Source of the DNA: DATAOG01 sp963782885
GTDB taxonomy: Bacteria > Pseudomonadota > Alphaproteobacteria > Geminicoccales > Geminicoccaceae
Length of the DNA stretch: 64,000 bases
Direction: 5' to 3'
Assembly: GCA_963782885.1 (NCBI GenBank)
Contig: CAWALL010000013.1
Coordinates: forward strand, 372,001-436,000
The position numbers were made by a program, and so were the translations under genes. This document shows, piece by piece, positions 16,386 to 27,762 of the stretch. The notes beneath the pieces were generated by a model, which saw nothing but the letters and a program-made list of their open reading frames with translations, was not told the origin of the DNA and did not search any database. Position 1 is the first letter of the stretch; each line of letters opens with the position of its first letter.

Positions 16386-17748
16386 GGGTAGGGATCGAGA
16401 AGCGCGGCCACCGCCCGACCGTGGCGCGCTATTTCGCTCAGGAGATGAACTGGGGCAACTACGCGATCGGCAAGATCAATTCGATGCTGCACGGCCTCGA
16501 GGCCGACATCCGCGGTGGAGCGAGCACCGACCCGGCGTTTGTCGCTGGCGATGGTGTGGTACACAGGTTCTCGCTGGTGCTCGCCAATTTCCCGTCTCAG
16601 ACGATCTTCAGGGCTAAGCCTGACGCAGCAGACGGACGACAGAAGGAAAAGGACAAGCTCAAGCAGGAGGTGTTCGGCAAGGAGGGTTACAAGGATCGGT
16701 ATGGCCGCTTCGGGCGTGGTACGCGGTTCAAGGCACCGCCCCCTGGCTGCGGCGACTATGCCTTCATCCTGCACATTCTGGCCTCCCTGACCGACCAGGG
16801 CCGCGCCGGGATCGTCTGCCCGCAGGGTGTCCTGTTCCGCGGCCGGCCCGAGGTGGAGGACGAGACCGGCGAATTCTCGGCGGATGGCACGCCCAAGATG
16901 CGCCGCCGCAAGGCCGATGACGAACATCTGATCCGAGAGGCGCTGCTTCAGGCCGGGCTGATCGATACGGTGATCTCTCTGTCGCTCAACGTCTTCTATG
17001 GCGCCGGCGTGCCCGCCTGCCTGCGCATCCTGCGCAAGCAACGGCCCAAGGAGCGGCGCGGCAAGGTGCTCTTGGTCTATGCCGCCCGGCACTATCGGGA
17101 GCTGTCGGCGAAGAACGAGCTGCGGCCCTAGGACGTGATGCGGATGCTCGTGCATGTCCAAGCCTATGCCGACGCGGCGCTGGTGCCGGCCTCGTCGAGG
17201 GCTCGCGCGGATGATCGTCAAGAGGACTGGAGGAGCGCCAGGAGATCGAGCGCCTGAATGCGTTCTACGAGCCGTTCCAGCAAAGGCTCGACAAGATCGA
17301 TGCCGACATTGCCGTGCAGGCACGCAAGCTGCATGCGGCCCGGAGGAAGGGCGAGCGCAGCAAGATCGAAAAAGGCGATCGCCAGGCTCGAGGCCCAGCG
17401 CAAGGGACCCACGGCCAAGATCAATGAGCGCGACGAGAAGATCGCCGAAGCCCAGCGCCAGGCGGAGAACGATCGCGAGCAGGTAATCGCCACCGGTCAG
17501 GAGCTGGTCGGCCTCTATGCCGATCCGGATGAACTGCTCAAGCACGCCCCCGCGTCGTCGATGCCGACGAGATCGAGGAGAACGAGTACAACCTCAACAT
17601 CCCACGGTACGTCGACACCTTCGAGCCCGAACCCCGGTTAGAGGTCAAGGACGCGCTGGCGGCTCTTTCGTCAGCGCAAGGCTTGGCGGAAGCGGCTGAG
17701 CGCGACCTCAAGCGGCTCCTGATTTCGGTTGGCTATCATGCTGCGTAA
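16386..17748 (+). pseudogene. hsdM: Type I restriction-modification methylase HsdM, decayed
   Basis: N6-adenine methyltransferase subunit of a type I system, lacking its N-terminus and SAM-binding motif I. Recognisable parts in order are RPTVARYFAQEMNWGNYAIG, KINSMLHGLEADI, a damaged motif IV (LANFPSQ where NPPF is expected), GRAGIVCPQGVLFRG, then VLLVYAARHYRELSA. An in-frame TAG follows at 17,129-17,131. The C-terminal region continues in other frames (LNAFYEPFQQRLDKIDADI, then EIEENEYNLNIPRYVDTFEP) to the stop at ~17,748. At least three frame breaks and one stop make it non-functional. Confidence 0.85.
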
Positions 17749-17905
17749 GGAGCTCCTGGGAAGATCAAGTGGATACCTCGAAGAACCGAGTTTTCTGGGC
17801 TGATCGAGGCCGGTGAGAGAGCCTGACCGTGGCGAGGTGCTGGTAGGAAGGGCGATTTGCCTGATGCGATATTACCTTGCAGGCACTTGCGCTTGTCGGT
17901 CGAGA

Positions 17906-18996
17906 TCAGGCGGGCCCCGGGCGCAGTTCAAACCAGGCCAGCCGGCGCATGTTCGTGACCAAATTGGCGCGGCCGAGCTTGGTCGGGGCGCGGGCCAGGC
18001 CGACCGTCCGGATGAGCAGGCCGAGACGGCACTTCTGGGCGGCAAAGACATGCTCGACCGCGACCCGGACCCGTGCTCGGGTCGCGTTGCCGCGGGCGAG
18101 GTGCGCGGGCATCGGCCGGCCGCGGGGCTTGGCGCGTTGGAACTGGGGCGCTAGGCCGCGCCGCGCGAGCAGGGCAATGTTGGCCGCCGAGCGGTAAGCA
18201 GTGTCGGCCCAGACGGGGCTCGCGGTGTTGTCGGGATCGAGCAGCCGGCCGAGCTGCCGGCCATCGTGCGCGGCGGCATGGGTCACGGCAAAGCTGCGGA
18301 TGAAGCCGTGGCGGCGGTCAATCCCGAGGTGATTCTGGTAGCCGAAGACGGGGATCACGAGCTCGCCCTGGGTCCGCCGTGAGGGCCGGTCTGCCGCCCG
18401 GCGGCGGCGTCCACGCTGGAGGGTCCAGCGACCGTCGGTGTCCATCTGCGCGCGCTTGGCCTTCGACCAGCCCTCGGGCACCGAGCCACCCTTGACCGTC
18501 GCCTTCTCGTCCTGGGTGAGCCGCGAACGACGCGCCTCGACAGGCCAAGATCTGCAGCATGGCGAGGTCGCGGCGGCGCGCAGGGCGGCGTCGAACCTCG
18601 CGAACCGCCGCGCGACCGCGCCCGCCAGGGTCAGCTGTTCGCGATACCACCAGACCGTCTTGGCGTCCGGGGTGCGGTCCTCGAGCGCGAGCCCGAGGAA
18701 GCGCATGTACGAAGCGGCGCGGATCTGACGGTGCGGTTTCCAACAACGGTATAACTCTCCAGACGCCCTTGAACATCAGCAGCGCATCGTACGGCGGCTG
18801 GCCGCCCTTGGCTCGATCGAGCGTGCAGCGCCGCCTCCAGCTCGGGCCGGAACAGCTCGAAGTCGAGCACCAGCGCCAGCCGCTCGAGCGGATCGACCGC
18901 CGCCGACAACGCCGCATACCGCCGATCCCGATCGAAGAACCCCGGTTGGCCCGCCATCGCACCTCTCCGCATGCTTTCCGCAGCGCAGTGCATCAC
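17906..18996 (-). pseudogene. IS5-family DDE transposase remnant
   Basis: The start region reads GQPGFFDRDRRYAALSAA and LDFELFRPELEAALHA. It resumes in another frame as MRFLGLALEDRTPDAKTVWW and continues through TQDEKATVKGGSVPEGWSKAKRAQ to DTAYRSAANIALLARRGL. Between ~18,700 and ~18,775 the expected middle segment is missing or replaced, and several frames are needed to follow the homology. It separates hsdM from the hsdS fragment. No clear terminal repeats were found. Confidence 0.8.
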
Positions 18997-19262
18997 ATCG
19001 ACGCCTCATCTGCCAGGTTTTTCGAGGCGTCTGCCAGCGCCGGGGGCGGCTGGTGAGAGCGTCAGCAGCCGGCGATCGCTGCTGCAGACGGCTCTCTCAT
19101 AGGCTCGCCGGGCGCGGGCGGCGCCGCTCGGAGCGCCCGATCGAACCTCGAGCCGCCGGGGTTCGACGGATCCGGCCTCAGGCAGCAGACGCACCAAGTG
19201 GTCACGAGCCTTCGGCCGGACCCAGCGGTCAGAATAGGCGCTCACCATCGATGGAAGCCGCC
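18997..19262. other. Intergenic island DNA without a recognised gene
   Basis: Short frames on both strands only; none matches a family I know. Likely host or older island sequence stranded between insertion-element remnants. Confidence 0.3.
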
Positions 19263-19488
19263 ATGGCCGAGCCGCACGTCGTCACCGCCTCGATCGCCAG
19301 GCCCGCCGCGTTGGCGGCCGAGGTAGAGCTGACTGCTGACTACCCACAGGCTGCAACAGCTGCGCACTGCGCTCCGGAGCCTGGGCGAAACGCTCTGCCG
19401 GTTCGATCAAGCCGCCGCTCCGGACGCGATCGAGCTGGAGGTCTTGCGACCGAGGGCGGACTGGGCCGAGTCGGGCGACATCAGCTAA
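19263..19488 (+). pseudogene. Small coiled-coil hypothetical protein, frameshifted
   Basis: Starts MAEPHVVTASIARPAALAAE, the characteristic opening of a short helical protein often encoded next to recombinases in alphaproteobacterial mobile DNA. A one-base shift near 19,340 is needed to continue LQQLRTALRSLGETLCRF, then APDAIELEVLRPRADWAE, to the TAA at ~19,488. The full product would be about 75 residues. Function unknown. The next 284 bases, up to 19,772, hold no recognisable gene. Confidence 0.5.
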
Positions 19489-19772
19489 ACTGCCCCGACT
19501 GCCTGGAGTGGGCCGCTCGGGCCGCGAACAGCGGTAGGCGGTAGCCAACCCGCGCATGAGAGCTTGTTCAACCGCCGTCTCGACACACCCGCCGCCCGCC
19601 AGGCGTTTCGATCTATCATCGCCTACGGCGCCTGCCGGAGACCACATTTTGCTCGCCGTAGGTGCGTTTGCGACCTAATTCCGGACAGATCCAAGCGCTC
19701 GCTCACGGTGGCCCTGGGGCCACGACCACGACATGATGGCAACATCCTGGATGGAAAAGTCATAACTAGCTC

Positions 19773-20624
19773 TCATGAGTTCAGGTAGCGCAGCAGCGAC
19801 GAGGGCGATAGGTGGTGGGGCGGGTCAGGACGGCATGCTGGATGACGCGGGAGAAGCGGTGGCTGATGCTCTTGGGGTGCGGGGTTGAAGCGGAAGACGT
19901 ACTGTGAGATAGGCGGCAGGTGCGTGAGACGCGCGTGGTGGGTGCCGGCCCAACGGCTTGGCGGAAATAAGGTAGTTGGCCGAGGAGGGGGTGAGGGGGG
20001 GAGGTTGATGGCTGGTGGGGTAGCGGCGGCGGCGAGGCCAGTGTAGCCGGACCAGCCATCGGTGGTCACGGTGCGGGCTTGGTGACGTTTTCGCCGAGGA
20101 AGCCTTCGAGGCTCCGGGCCGAGACATCGGGCACGACGGCCAGCCTCAGAGGCCAGGCGGCACCGCGGGCCTGGCGCGGCCGGTCTCGACCGCGCCGGCG
20201 ACCGTCGTCTTGCCGGCTGCGCCGCGGCGGAGCGGCCGGGCCTGGGGGCACCGACATAGGTCTCGTAGGCCTCGACCTGCGCGCCAAGCGGCGCCCGCTC
20301 CGGGCGCACTATCGCGCGGCGGATCTTGTGCAGCCAGCTCCAGGCGGTCTGATAGCTGCCGAAGCCCATCTGGCGCTGGAGCTCTATCGCCGAGATACCG
20401 CCCTTGCTCGAGGTAACAAGGTAGATCGCGAGGAACCACTTGGCGAGCCGTTGTTTCCGTATTCTTGAATGTGGAATGTGGCTTCCGCGAGCGCTCCGAG
20501 GGCGTTTTTGGCGTAAGCCTGACCTGCCCGAGGCGACGGGGGAGGGCAGATAGGGCTTGGCGTGTGGAGCGCTTCGGAAGCTGGCAGATCGCGCGGCAGA
20601 TCGTCGCAGCTGTCGGCATGGCAC
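19773..20624 (-). pseudogene. IS1595-family transposase remnant
   Basis: Diagnostic segments are KWFLAIYLVTSSKGGISAIE, LQRQMGFGSYQTAWSWLHKI and TTDGWSGYTGLA. The segment normally read VEADETYVGG is VEAYETYVGA here, so the first catalytic Asp is Tyr. The middle (after PRPGR) and the end (after HLPPISQYVFRFN) need other frames to follow the homology. The element is dead. It lies between hsdM and the hsdS fragment. Confidence 0.8.
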
Positions 20625-20689
20625 CTCCCCACTATGTTCGCTTCGTCACCCTCCTCCATCCTGCCGCCGGAGTAAGCAGCCTGAGCCTT

Positions 20690-21097
20690 GTGGAGAGCTA
20701 GTAAGTCATATTCGGCGAGTTAAAATACGTGAATTACCTGTAAGCGTAACGAAATCCTACCTCTGCAAACGCGGCAATGTGCTTTTCAAGCGAACAAATT
20801 CTCAGGAGCATGCCGGCAAGGTCAGCATCGATCGGAGCGATCGACGTCGATGTTCGCTTCTTATCTCATACGCCTGCACACCAAAAATGAAATGGTGAAT
20901 AACTACTATCTCGGACAGCTCGTGAGTTCGCAGGACGCCAGGGCCGAATTAAGCGCTCGCTACGCCAGGCATCCAGTAAGTAACATCAATGCCAAGAACC
21001 TGGAGCGGGTTCTCATCCCTATGCCTCAGGGCCCAGAAGGGCTCGAGGAACAACGGCAGATAGCAGCTATCTTGGAGCAAGCAGACGAGCGCGTTTG
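20690..21097 (+). pseudogene. hsdS: Type I restriction specificity subunit HsdS, C-terminal fragment
   Basis: HsdS reads the DNA target of type I restriction systems. Only the second half is left: YLCKRGNVLFKRTNSQEHAG, then after one frame break FASYLIRLHTKNEMVNNYYL, and the conserved-region ending NINAKNLERVLIPMPQ and LEEQRQIAAILEQADE. Base composition is noticeably more AT-rich than the surroundings, typical of transferred restriction genes. It fuses at ~21,097 to an IS21 transposase fragment. Confidence 0.78.
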
Positions 21098-21380
21098 GGC
21101 GTTCGGGCCAGTGGTGAAGGTAGCGCACCTGCGGCTCTGCCACAGCCGGATGCCGTTCGTGCGGGCGTATCCGCGCGAGAGCCAGGAGATGGTGTTCGAC
21201 GGCCACGACCGGGCGTTTGCCTTCTTCAAGGGCACCTGCACGCGGGGCATCTACGACAACATGAAGACGGCGGTGGACGCCGTCTTCGTAGGCAAAGAGC
21301 GCGCCTACAATCGCCGGTTCCTACAGATGTGCGGACATTACTGGTGGAGCCGGTGCCTGCACCGGGCGCCGGAAGTCTGA
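21098..21380 (+). pseudogene. istA: IS21-family transposase IstA fragment
   Basis: Begins abruptly in frame with hsdS: FGPVVKVAHLRLCHSRMPFV, RAYPRESQEMVFDGHDRAFA, FFKGTCTRGIYDNMKTAVDA, then RRFLQMCGHY. These are central IstA sequences including the Asp of IYDNM. After CGHY a one-base shift is needed to continue LVEPVPAPGAGS. There is no istB and no intact end. The resulting 176-codon open frame (20,850-21,380) is a chance chimera. Confidence 0.78.
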
Positions 21381-22893
21381 TCCGCGGGTCGCTCGTACGT
21401 CTCGCGCATGGTGCGGCGGGTCCACCCGAGCAGCGCATCGACGATCTCGTCGGATCCCTGGGCCCACGCAGAGCGTCCCGGAAGCCATGCCGGAAGCTGT
21501 GATAGCTGGTGCGCGGTGCGTCGGTCTGGCCTTGGCGAGGAACCGGCGGAACCACTTCTGGAAGGGATCAGAGAACCGGCCGCGGCTGTCCTGCGTAAGT
21601 TCGGGGAACAAGCGGTCATGACCGGCCCAGCGCATGGCCTCGGCATGCTCCAGGACGCCGGAGCGGATCATCGGATGGAGCGGGATGGTCCGGCGGGCGC
21701 TGGCGGTCTTCAAGGTGCGGCGGCATCCGGCCGGATCAGGATCACCGGCACCCCGTCCTGCTCGGCGATGTCATCGGTGGCGAGCCCGCATATCTCATTG
21801 AGCCGGGCCGGTGAACAGCCCGAGCAAGACGATCCAGCGTCGTCATGGCAACTCGCCGGGAAGGCCGGACGCGATGCGTCTGAGCTGGTCGGCAGAGAAC
21901 GGGTTGCGCGCATGTCGAGGATCGCCTTCAGGCTCCAATACGCGCAAGCCGATGGCGGGGTTGCGATCGAGGTATTCCTCCCGCTGAGCCCAGCGCACGA
22001 GCGTGCTGAGCCGGTGAGATAGGCGGCGGTGGCGGGTTCCATCGGCGTGATGGTCAGGCGCGCCTGCCGGCAGCTTGGGCAAGGTGAGCCGGGGCCAGCA
22101 GCTTGGATGCGTGCGGGGGCAGGATCGAGACGAGATCCCGGACCGGGCGGCAATCGGACCGGTCGATCTCGCGGACTGGTTTGGTGTCGTCCCAGAGCTC
22201 CCGGAGCAGCCGGAACAGCGCTTTGGTACTGGATGGCATGGTCGTGGCTGAGGTGCGATGCCCTGTCGCCGGTGAACCGGTCGATCAAGCCGGCAAGCGT
22301 GATCGATGAGACCGGTTGCGCCGCGAACATCGGATCGTGGCTGGCGCTGGGCTTGCGATGAAGTCCTGATCCCGCCGCCTGAGCGTGTGCTCGACCAGCG
22401 CCCGTCTGACCAGCTCATCGAGCCCGGCCGGTTCCGCGACCGGAACCATATGGCCGGGTGCTGATCGAGCCGACTTTGTGCGGGCGAGCCGGCCAGCCGT
22501 TCTGGATGAGCATCTGGTGCGCCCGGTGGACACGTCTGCGCCCGCGCGCAGCTCGAACAGCTCTTGATCCAGCTCGGCCATGGCCTCCGGCAGGTTCGGG
22601 GTGGCATAGCTCGAAGTCGGCGTGTGGCGCTCGAGTGTGTGGAGCCAATCGGTGATCATCCGCCGGGCATCCTCGGGCGAGAGCTGGAGCCGGCGGGCCT
22701 GCTCGAACGTCGCCTGGAGCTGGGCTCGGGCCGGGAAGTATCGCCGGATGGCTTCTCGGCGGTCAGAGGTTCCGAGCGCCTTCCAGATTTGCTGCCGGCC
22801 CAATGTCGAGTGCAGGTCGACTGGCACCTTCACGCGCAGATAGAACCGCGCGCCGCGCCGCATGAGCCCCGAGTACTTCGCCATGTCCGTCAC
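21380..22893 (-). pseudogene. Tyrosine recombinase (phage/island integrase), multiply frameshifted
   Basis: N-terminus MAKYSGLMRRGARFYLRVKV and LHSTLGRQQIWKALGTSDRR is the DUF6538-type opening of island integrases. The rest is scattered over three frames. It includes ARLNEICGLATDDIAEQDGV (catalytic Arg region), LKTASARRTIPLHPM, a HSFRHGFRD box (His/Arg) and MRETYER, the likely Tyr nucleophile. An intact protein would have about 490 residues. The gene would have moved the surrounding island; a tRNA-like fragment lies 90 bp upstream of its start. Confidence 0.82.
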
Positions 22894-22984
22894 CCCCTCG
22901 GTGTAGCAAGAGGGGGTTGCCGAAAGCCTAAATCGGCTCCAGATTTCAAGAACTTACCATAACCTCAACGGCTTACGAGTGCGA

Positions 22985-23012
22985 TGGTGCGCGCGGCAGG
23001 AGTCGAACCCGC
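22985..23012 (-). other. tRNA 3'-end-like fragment, candidate attachment site
   Basis: The minus strand reads GCGGGTTCGACTCCTGC followed by CGCGCGCACCA: a T-arm with a five-pair stem and TTCGACT loop, an acceptor 3' strand, discriminator A and encoded CCA. The upstream 60 bases do not fold into a normal D-arm and anticodon arm, so it looks like a tRNA tail only. Its position next to the integrase start fits an att site left by integration into a tRNA gene. Confidence 0.42.
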
Positions 23013-23077
23013 CGGCCGGCTGCCTTGTCCGGCCCCTGATCCCTCAGCAGCGCGCGCCCGGTCGCAACGGCCCTCGT

Positions 23078-23701
23078 TTACTCAGCCGCGACCTGGAACG
23101 TGGAAAAATCGCCGGGCAGCAGATGTTTCGAGGTCGCGAACACGCGCCAGCCCGCGCCGCCGATGCCGATCTCCTGGCAGACGGCGCGGACGACCCGCGC
23201 ACAATCGCTTGGGTTGTGGAGGGCAAGCTTGAACGCCCGCATGATTCTGACCACCACATCGGTGACGTCATCGAGTGTCACGGGTGACGGATCGCGGGCC
23301 AGGAGAACGGCCTTCGCCGCCGCGCGCACCTGGTCGAGGTCGTACGACCGCGTCACCCATGGCAGAACGACGGGCGGAATGCCGGCGAGCGCGCGGTGGT
23401 GACCGGGAAGCTCGAAATGGCCATCCATCGTGAAATAGAACATCACGTGATAATTGCCGGACCGCGCCCGTTCGCGCAGGGAAACGACCTCGCCGTCCAG
23501 GAGCACCCAGTGTGGATGATCGCGGTTGCCGCAGCTGAACAGCAGGCCGTGGCCCTTGGTGTTGGCACAGGAGCGAAGCTGATTGGAGCCACAGACCGGG
23601 CATCCCTGCTTAAGAATCGTGATCTCAGTCACGCCAATCTCCCGGCAGTCCTTTAGATCGATTACAGCTTCTACGCCGCCAACGATGACCAGATTGGTCA
23701 A
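23078..23701 (-). CDS. Hypothetical protein with a putative zinc-binding Cys cluster
   Basis: A 207-residue product that I do not recognise. The N-terminal third has CPVCGSNQLRSC, then LLFSCGNRDHPHW, which could form a zinc ribbon. The rest is mixed alpha/beta with VTLDDVTDVVVRIMRAF and CARVVRAVCQEIGIGG. No signal peptide or membrane segment. It is the last frame of the island side, 187 bp from the carboxylase gene. Its GC content is lower than that of core genes, suggesting transfer. Confidence 0.5.
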   Translation of the reverse strand: MTNLVIVGGVEAVIDLKDCREIGVTEITILKQGCPVCGSNQLRSCANTKGHGLLFSCGNRDHPHWVLLDGEVVSLRERARSGNYHVMFYFTMDGHFELPGHHRALAGIPPVVLPWVTRSYDLDQVRAAAKAVLLARDPSPVTLDDVTDVVVRIMRAFKLALHNPSDCARVVRAVCQEIGIGGAGWRVFATSKHLLPGDFSTFQVAAE

Positions 23702-23888
23702 GTATCACGCAGCACGTCAGGCAGAACGCGTCGGGATGAATCTCCAGCAACTTACGTCATCGGCACCGTTTTCCGGTGTCCGCCGGTCGTTAATTGAACT
23801 TTTACCACGAACGATGGGCAGCGCGGCGGGGAGCTGGGGCAAGTCGTACTTTGGTGCATACTGTCCGAGCGGCGCAGCCGACCCGGGA

Positions 23889-25937
<2,049 letters not shown>

Positions 25938-25945
25938 CGCCGCGG

Positions 25946-27553
25946 CTACATCCGGAAGACGCCGAACGTGGTCCGGGAAGTCGGGGCGTTGAGCGCCGCC
26001 GAGATGCCGAGCCCCAGCACCATGCGGGTGTCAGCGGGCGCGACGACGCCGTCGTCCCAGAGCCTGGCGCTGGCATAGTAAGGATGCCCCTGGCGCTCGT
26101 ACTGGTCGAGGATCGGCTGCTTGAAGGCGGCCTCGTCCTCGGCGCTCCAGTCCTTGCCCTGGCGCTCGAGGCCGTCGCGCCGGACCTGCGCCAGCACGTT
26201 CCCGGCCTGCTCCCCGCCCATCACCGAGATCCGCGCGTTCGGCCACATCCACAAGAGGCGCGGGCCGTAGGCGCGGCCGCACATGCCGTAGTTGCCGGCG
26301 CCGAAGCTGCCGCCGATGATCACCGTGAACTTGGGCACCGCCGCCGAGGCGACCGCGGTCACGAGCTTCGCCCCGTCCTTGGCGATCCCGCCCGCCTCGT
26401 ATTTGCGCCCGACCATGAAGCCCGTGATGTTCTGCAGGAAGACGAGCGGGATGCCGCGCTGGCAGCAGAGCTCGATGAAATGCGCGCCCTTGAGTGCCAA
26501 TTCGGAAAACAGGATGCCGTTGTTGGCGAGGATGCCGACCGGATAGCCGAAGATGTGGGCAAAGCCGCAGACCAGCGTCGTGCCGTAGAGCGCCTTGAAC
26601 TCGTCGAGCGCGCTGGCATCGACGATCCGTGCGATCACCTCGCGGGCCTCGAACGGCTTTCTCAGATCGGCGCCGACGATGCCGTGCAGCTCGGCCGGGT
26701 CGTAGAGCGGCTCCGCCGGCTCGCGCAGCTCGAGTTCTGACCGCTTGATGCGGTTGAGATTGGCGACGATCCGGCGCGCGAGGCCGAGCGCGTGGGCGTC
26801 GTTCAGGGCATAGTGGTCGCTGACGCCCGAGGTGCGGGCATGGACGTCGGCGCCGCCCAATTCCTCCGCGCTCACCACCTCGCCGGTCGCGGCTTTGACC
26901 AGCGGCGGCCCGCCCAGGAAGATCGTGCCCTGCTCGCGGACGATGATGCTCTCGTCCGCCATCGCCGGGACATAGGCGCCGCCCGCCGTGCAGGAGCCCA
27001 TCACGACCGCGATCTGGGCGATCCCGGCCGCCGACATGGTCGCCTGGTTGTAGAAAATCCGGCCGAAGTGCTCGCGATCCGGGAACACCTCGTCCTGGTT
27101 GGGCAGATTGGCGCCGCCCGAGTCGACCAGATAGATGCAGGGCAGGCGATTCTCGCGGGCGATCTCCTGGGCGCGCAGGTGCTTCTTGACCGTGACCGGA
27201 TAATAGGTGCCGCCCTTGACCGTGGCGTCGTTGGCGACCACCAGGCATTCCCGGCCCGCGACCCTGCCGATCCCGGTGATCAGGCCCGCGGCCGGCACCT
27301 CGTCCCCGTACATGCCGAAGGCAGCCAGCTGGGAGAGCTCGAGAAACGGCGAGCCCGTGTCGAGCAGCGCCCTGACCCGTTCGCGCGGCAACAGCTTGCC
27401 GCGGCCGAGGTGCCGCTCGCGCGCGGCAGCACCCCCGCCCTGCTTGATCGCCGCGACCCTGGCGCGCAGGTCCGAGACCAAGGCGTCCATCGCCGCCGCA
27501 TTGGCGCGAAACGCCTCGGCGCGCGCATCGACCTTGGTCCTGATCACGTTCAT
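25946..27553 (-). CDS. liuB: Methylcrotonyl-CoA carboxylase carboxyltransferase (beta) subunit
   Basis: A 535-residue carboxyltransferase that moves CO2 from biotin to the acyl-CoA. ATG 27553 (MNVIRTKVDARAEAF) fits the family; the 66 extra codons upstream are GC-rich run-on. The MCC-type landmarks are ERHLGRGKLLPRERV, LVDSGGANLPNQDEVFPDRE, the oxyanion region MGSCTAGGAYVPAMADES, and GGSFGAGNYGMCGRAYGPRL. It is first in the operon with the alpha subunit and divergent from an MFS gene at 27,763. Other leucine-catabolic genes are not in the window. Confidence 0.88.
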   Translation of the reverse strand: MNVIRTKVDARAEAFRANAAAMDALVSDLRARVAAIKQGGGAAARERHLGRGKLLPRERVRALLDTGSPFLELSQLAAFGMYGDEVPAAGLITGIGRVAGRECLVVANDATVKGGTYYPVTVKKHLRAQEIARENRLPCIYLVDSGGANLPNQDEVFPDREHFGRIFYNQATMSAAGIAQIAVVMGSCTAGGAYVPAMADESIIVREQGTIFLGGPPLVKAATGEVVSAEELGGADVHARTSGVSDHYALNDAHALGLARRIVANLNRIKRSELELREPAEPLYDPAELHGIVGADLRKPFEAREVIARIVDASALDEFKALYGTTLVCGFAHIFGYPVGILANNGILFSELALKGAHFIELCCQRGIPLVFLQNITGFMVGRKYEAGGIAKDGAKLVTAVASAAVPKFTVIIGGSFGAGNYGMCGRAYGPRLLWMWPNARISVMGGEQAGNVLAQVRRDGLERQGKDWSAEDEAAFKQPILDQYERQGHPYYASARLWDDGVVAPADTRMVLGLGISAALNAPTSRTTFGVFRM

Positions 27554-27762
27554 GGCCAACGCCCGGTCAGCAGAATGCGGTTGCAGCCGGGGATTAGCCG
27601 GGAAACGCGTTGACCGCAATCGCGACCACCGGCTGAGCTGAGGTGATCGCGCGCGAGCCCCACGGCAGCGGCCGAGCGTGGGCTCGCCATCGGCGGTGAC
27701 GGCGCCTACATGGACGGCAGTCGATCGGCCGCCTCCGCCCCGAACCAGCACGAAGGTCCCAG

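Noticed and set aside
22980..23060. A complete tRNA gene
   Set aside because: T-arm, acceptor 3' strand and CCA are good, but no normal D-arm or seven-base anticodon loop can be formed upstream; kept only as a 3' fragment.
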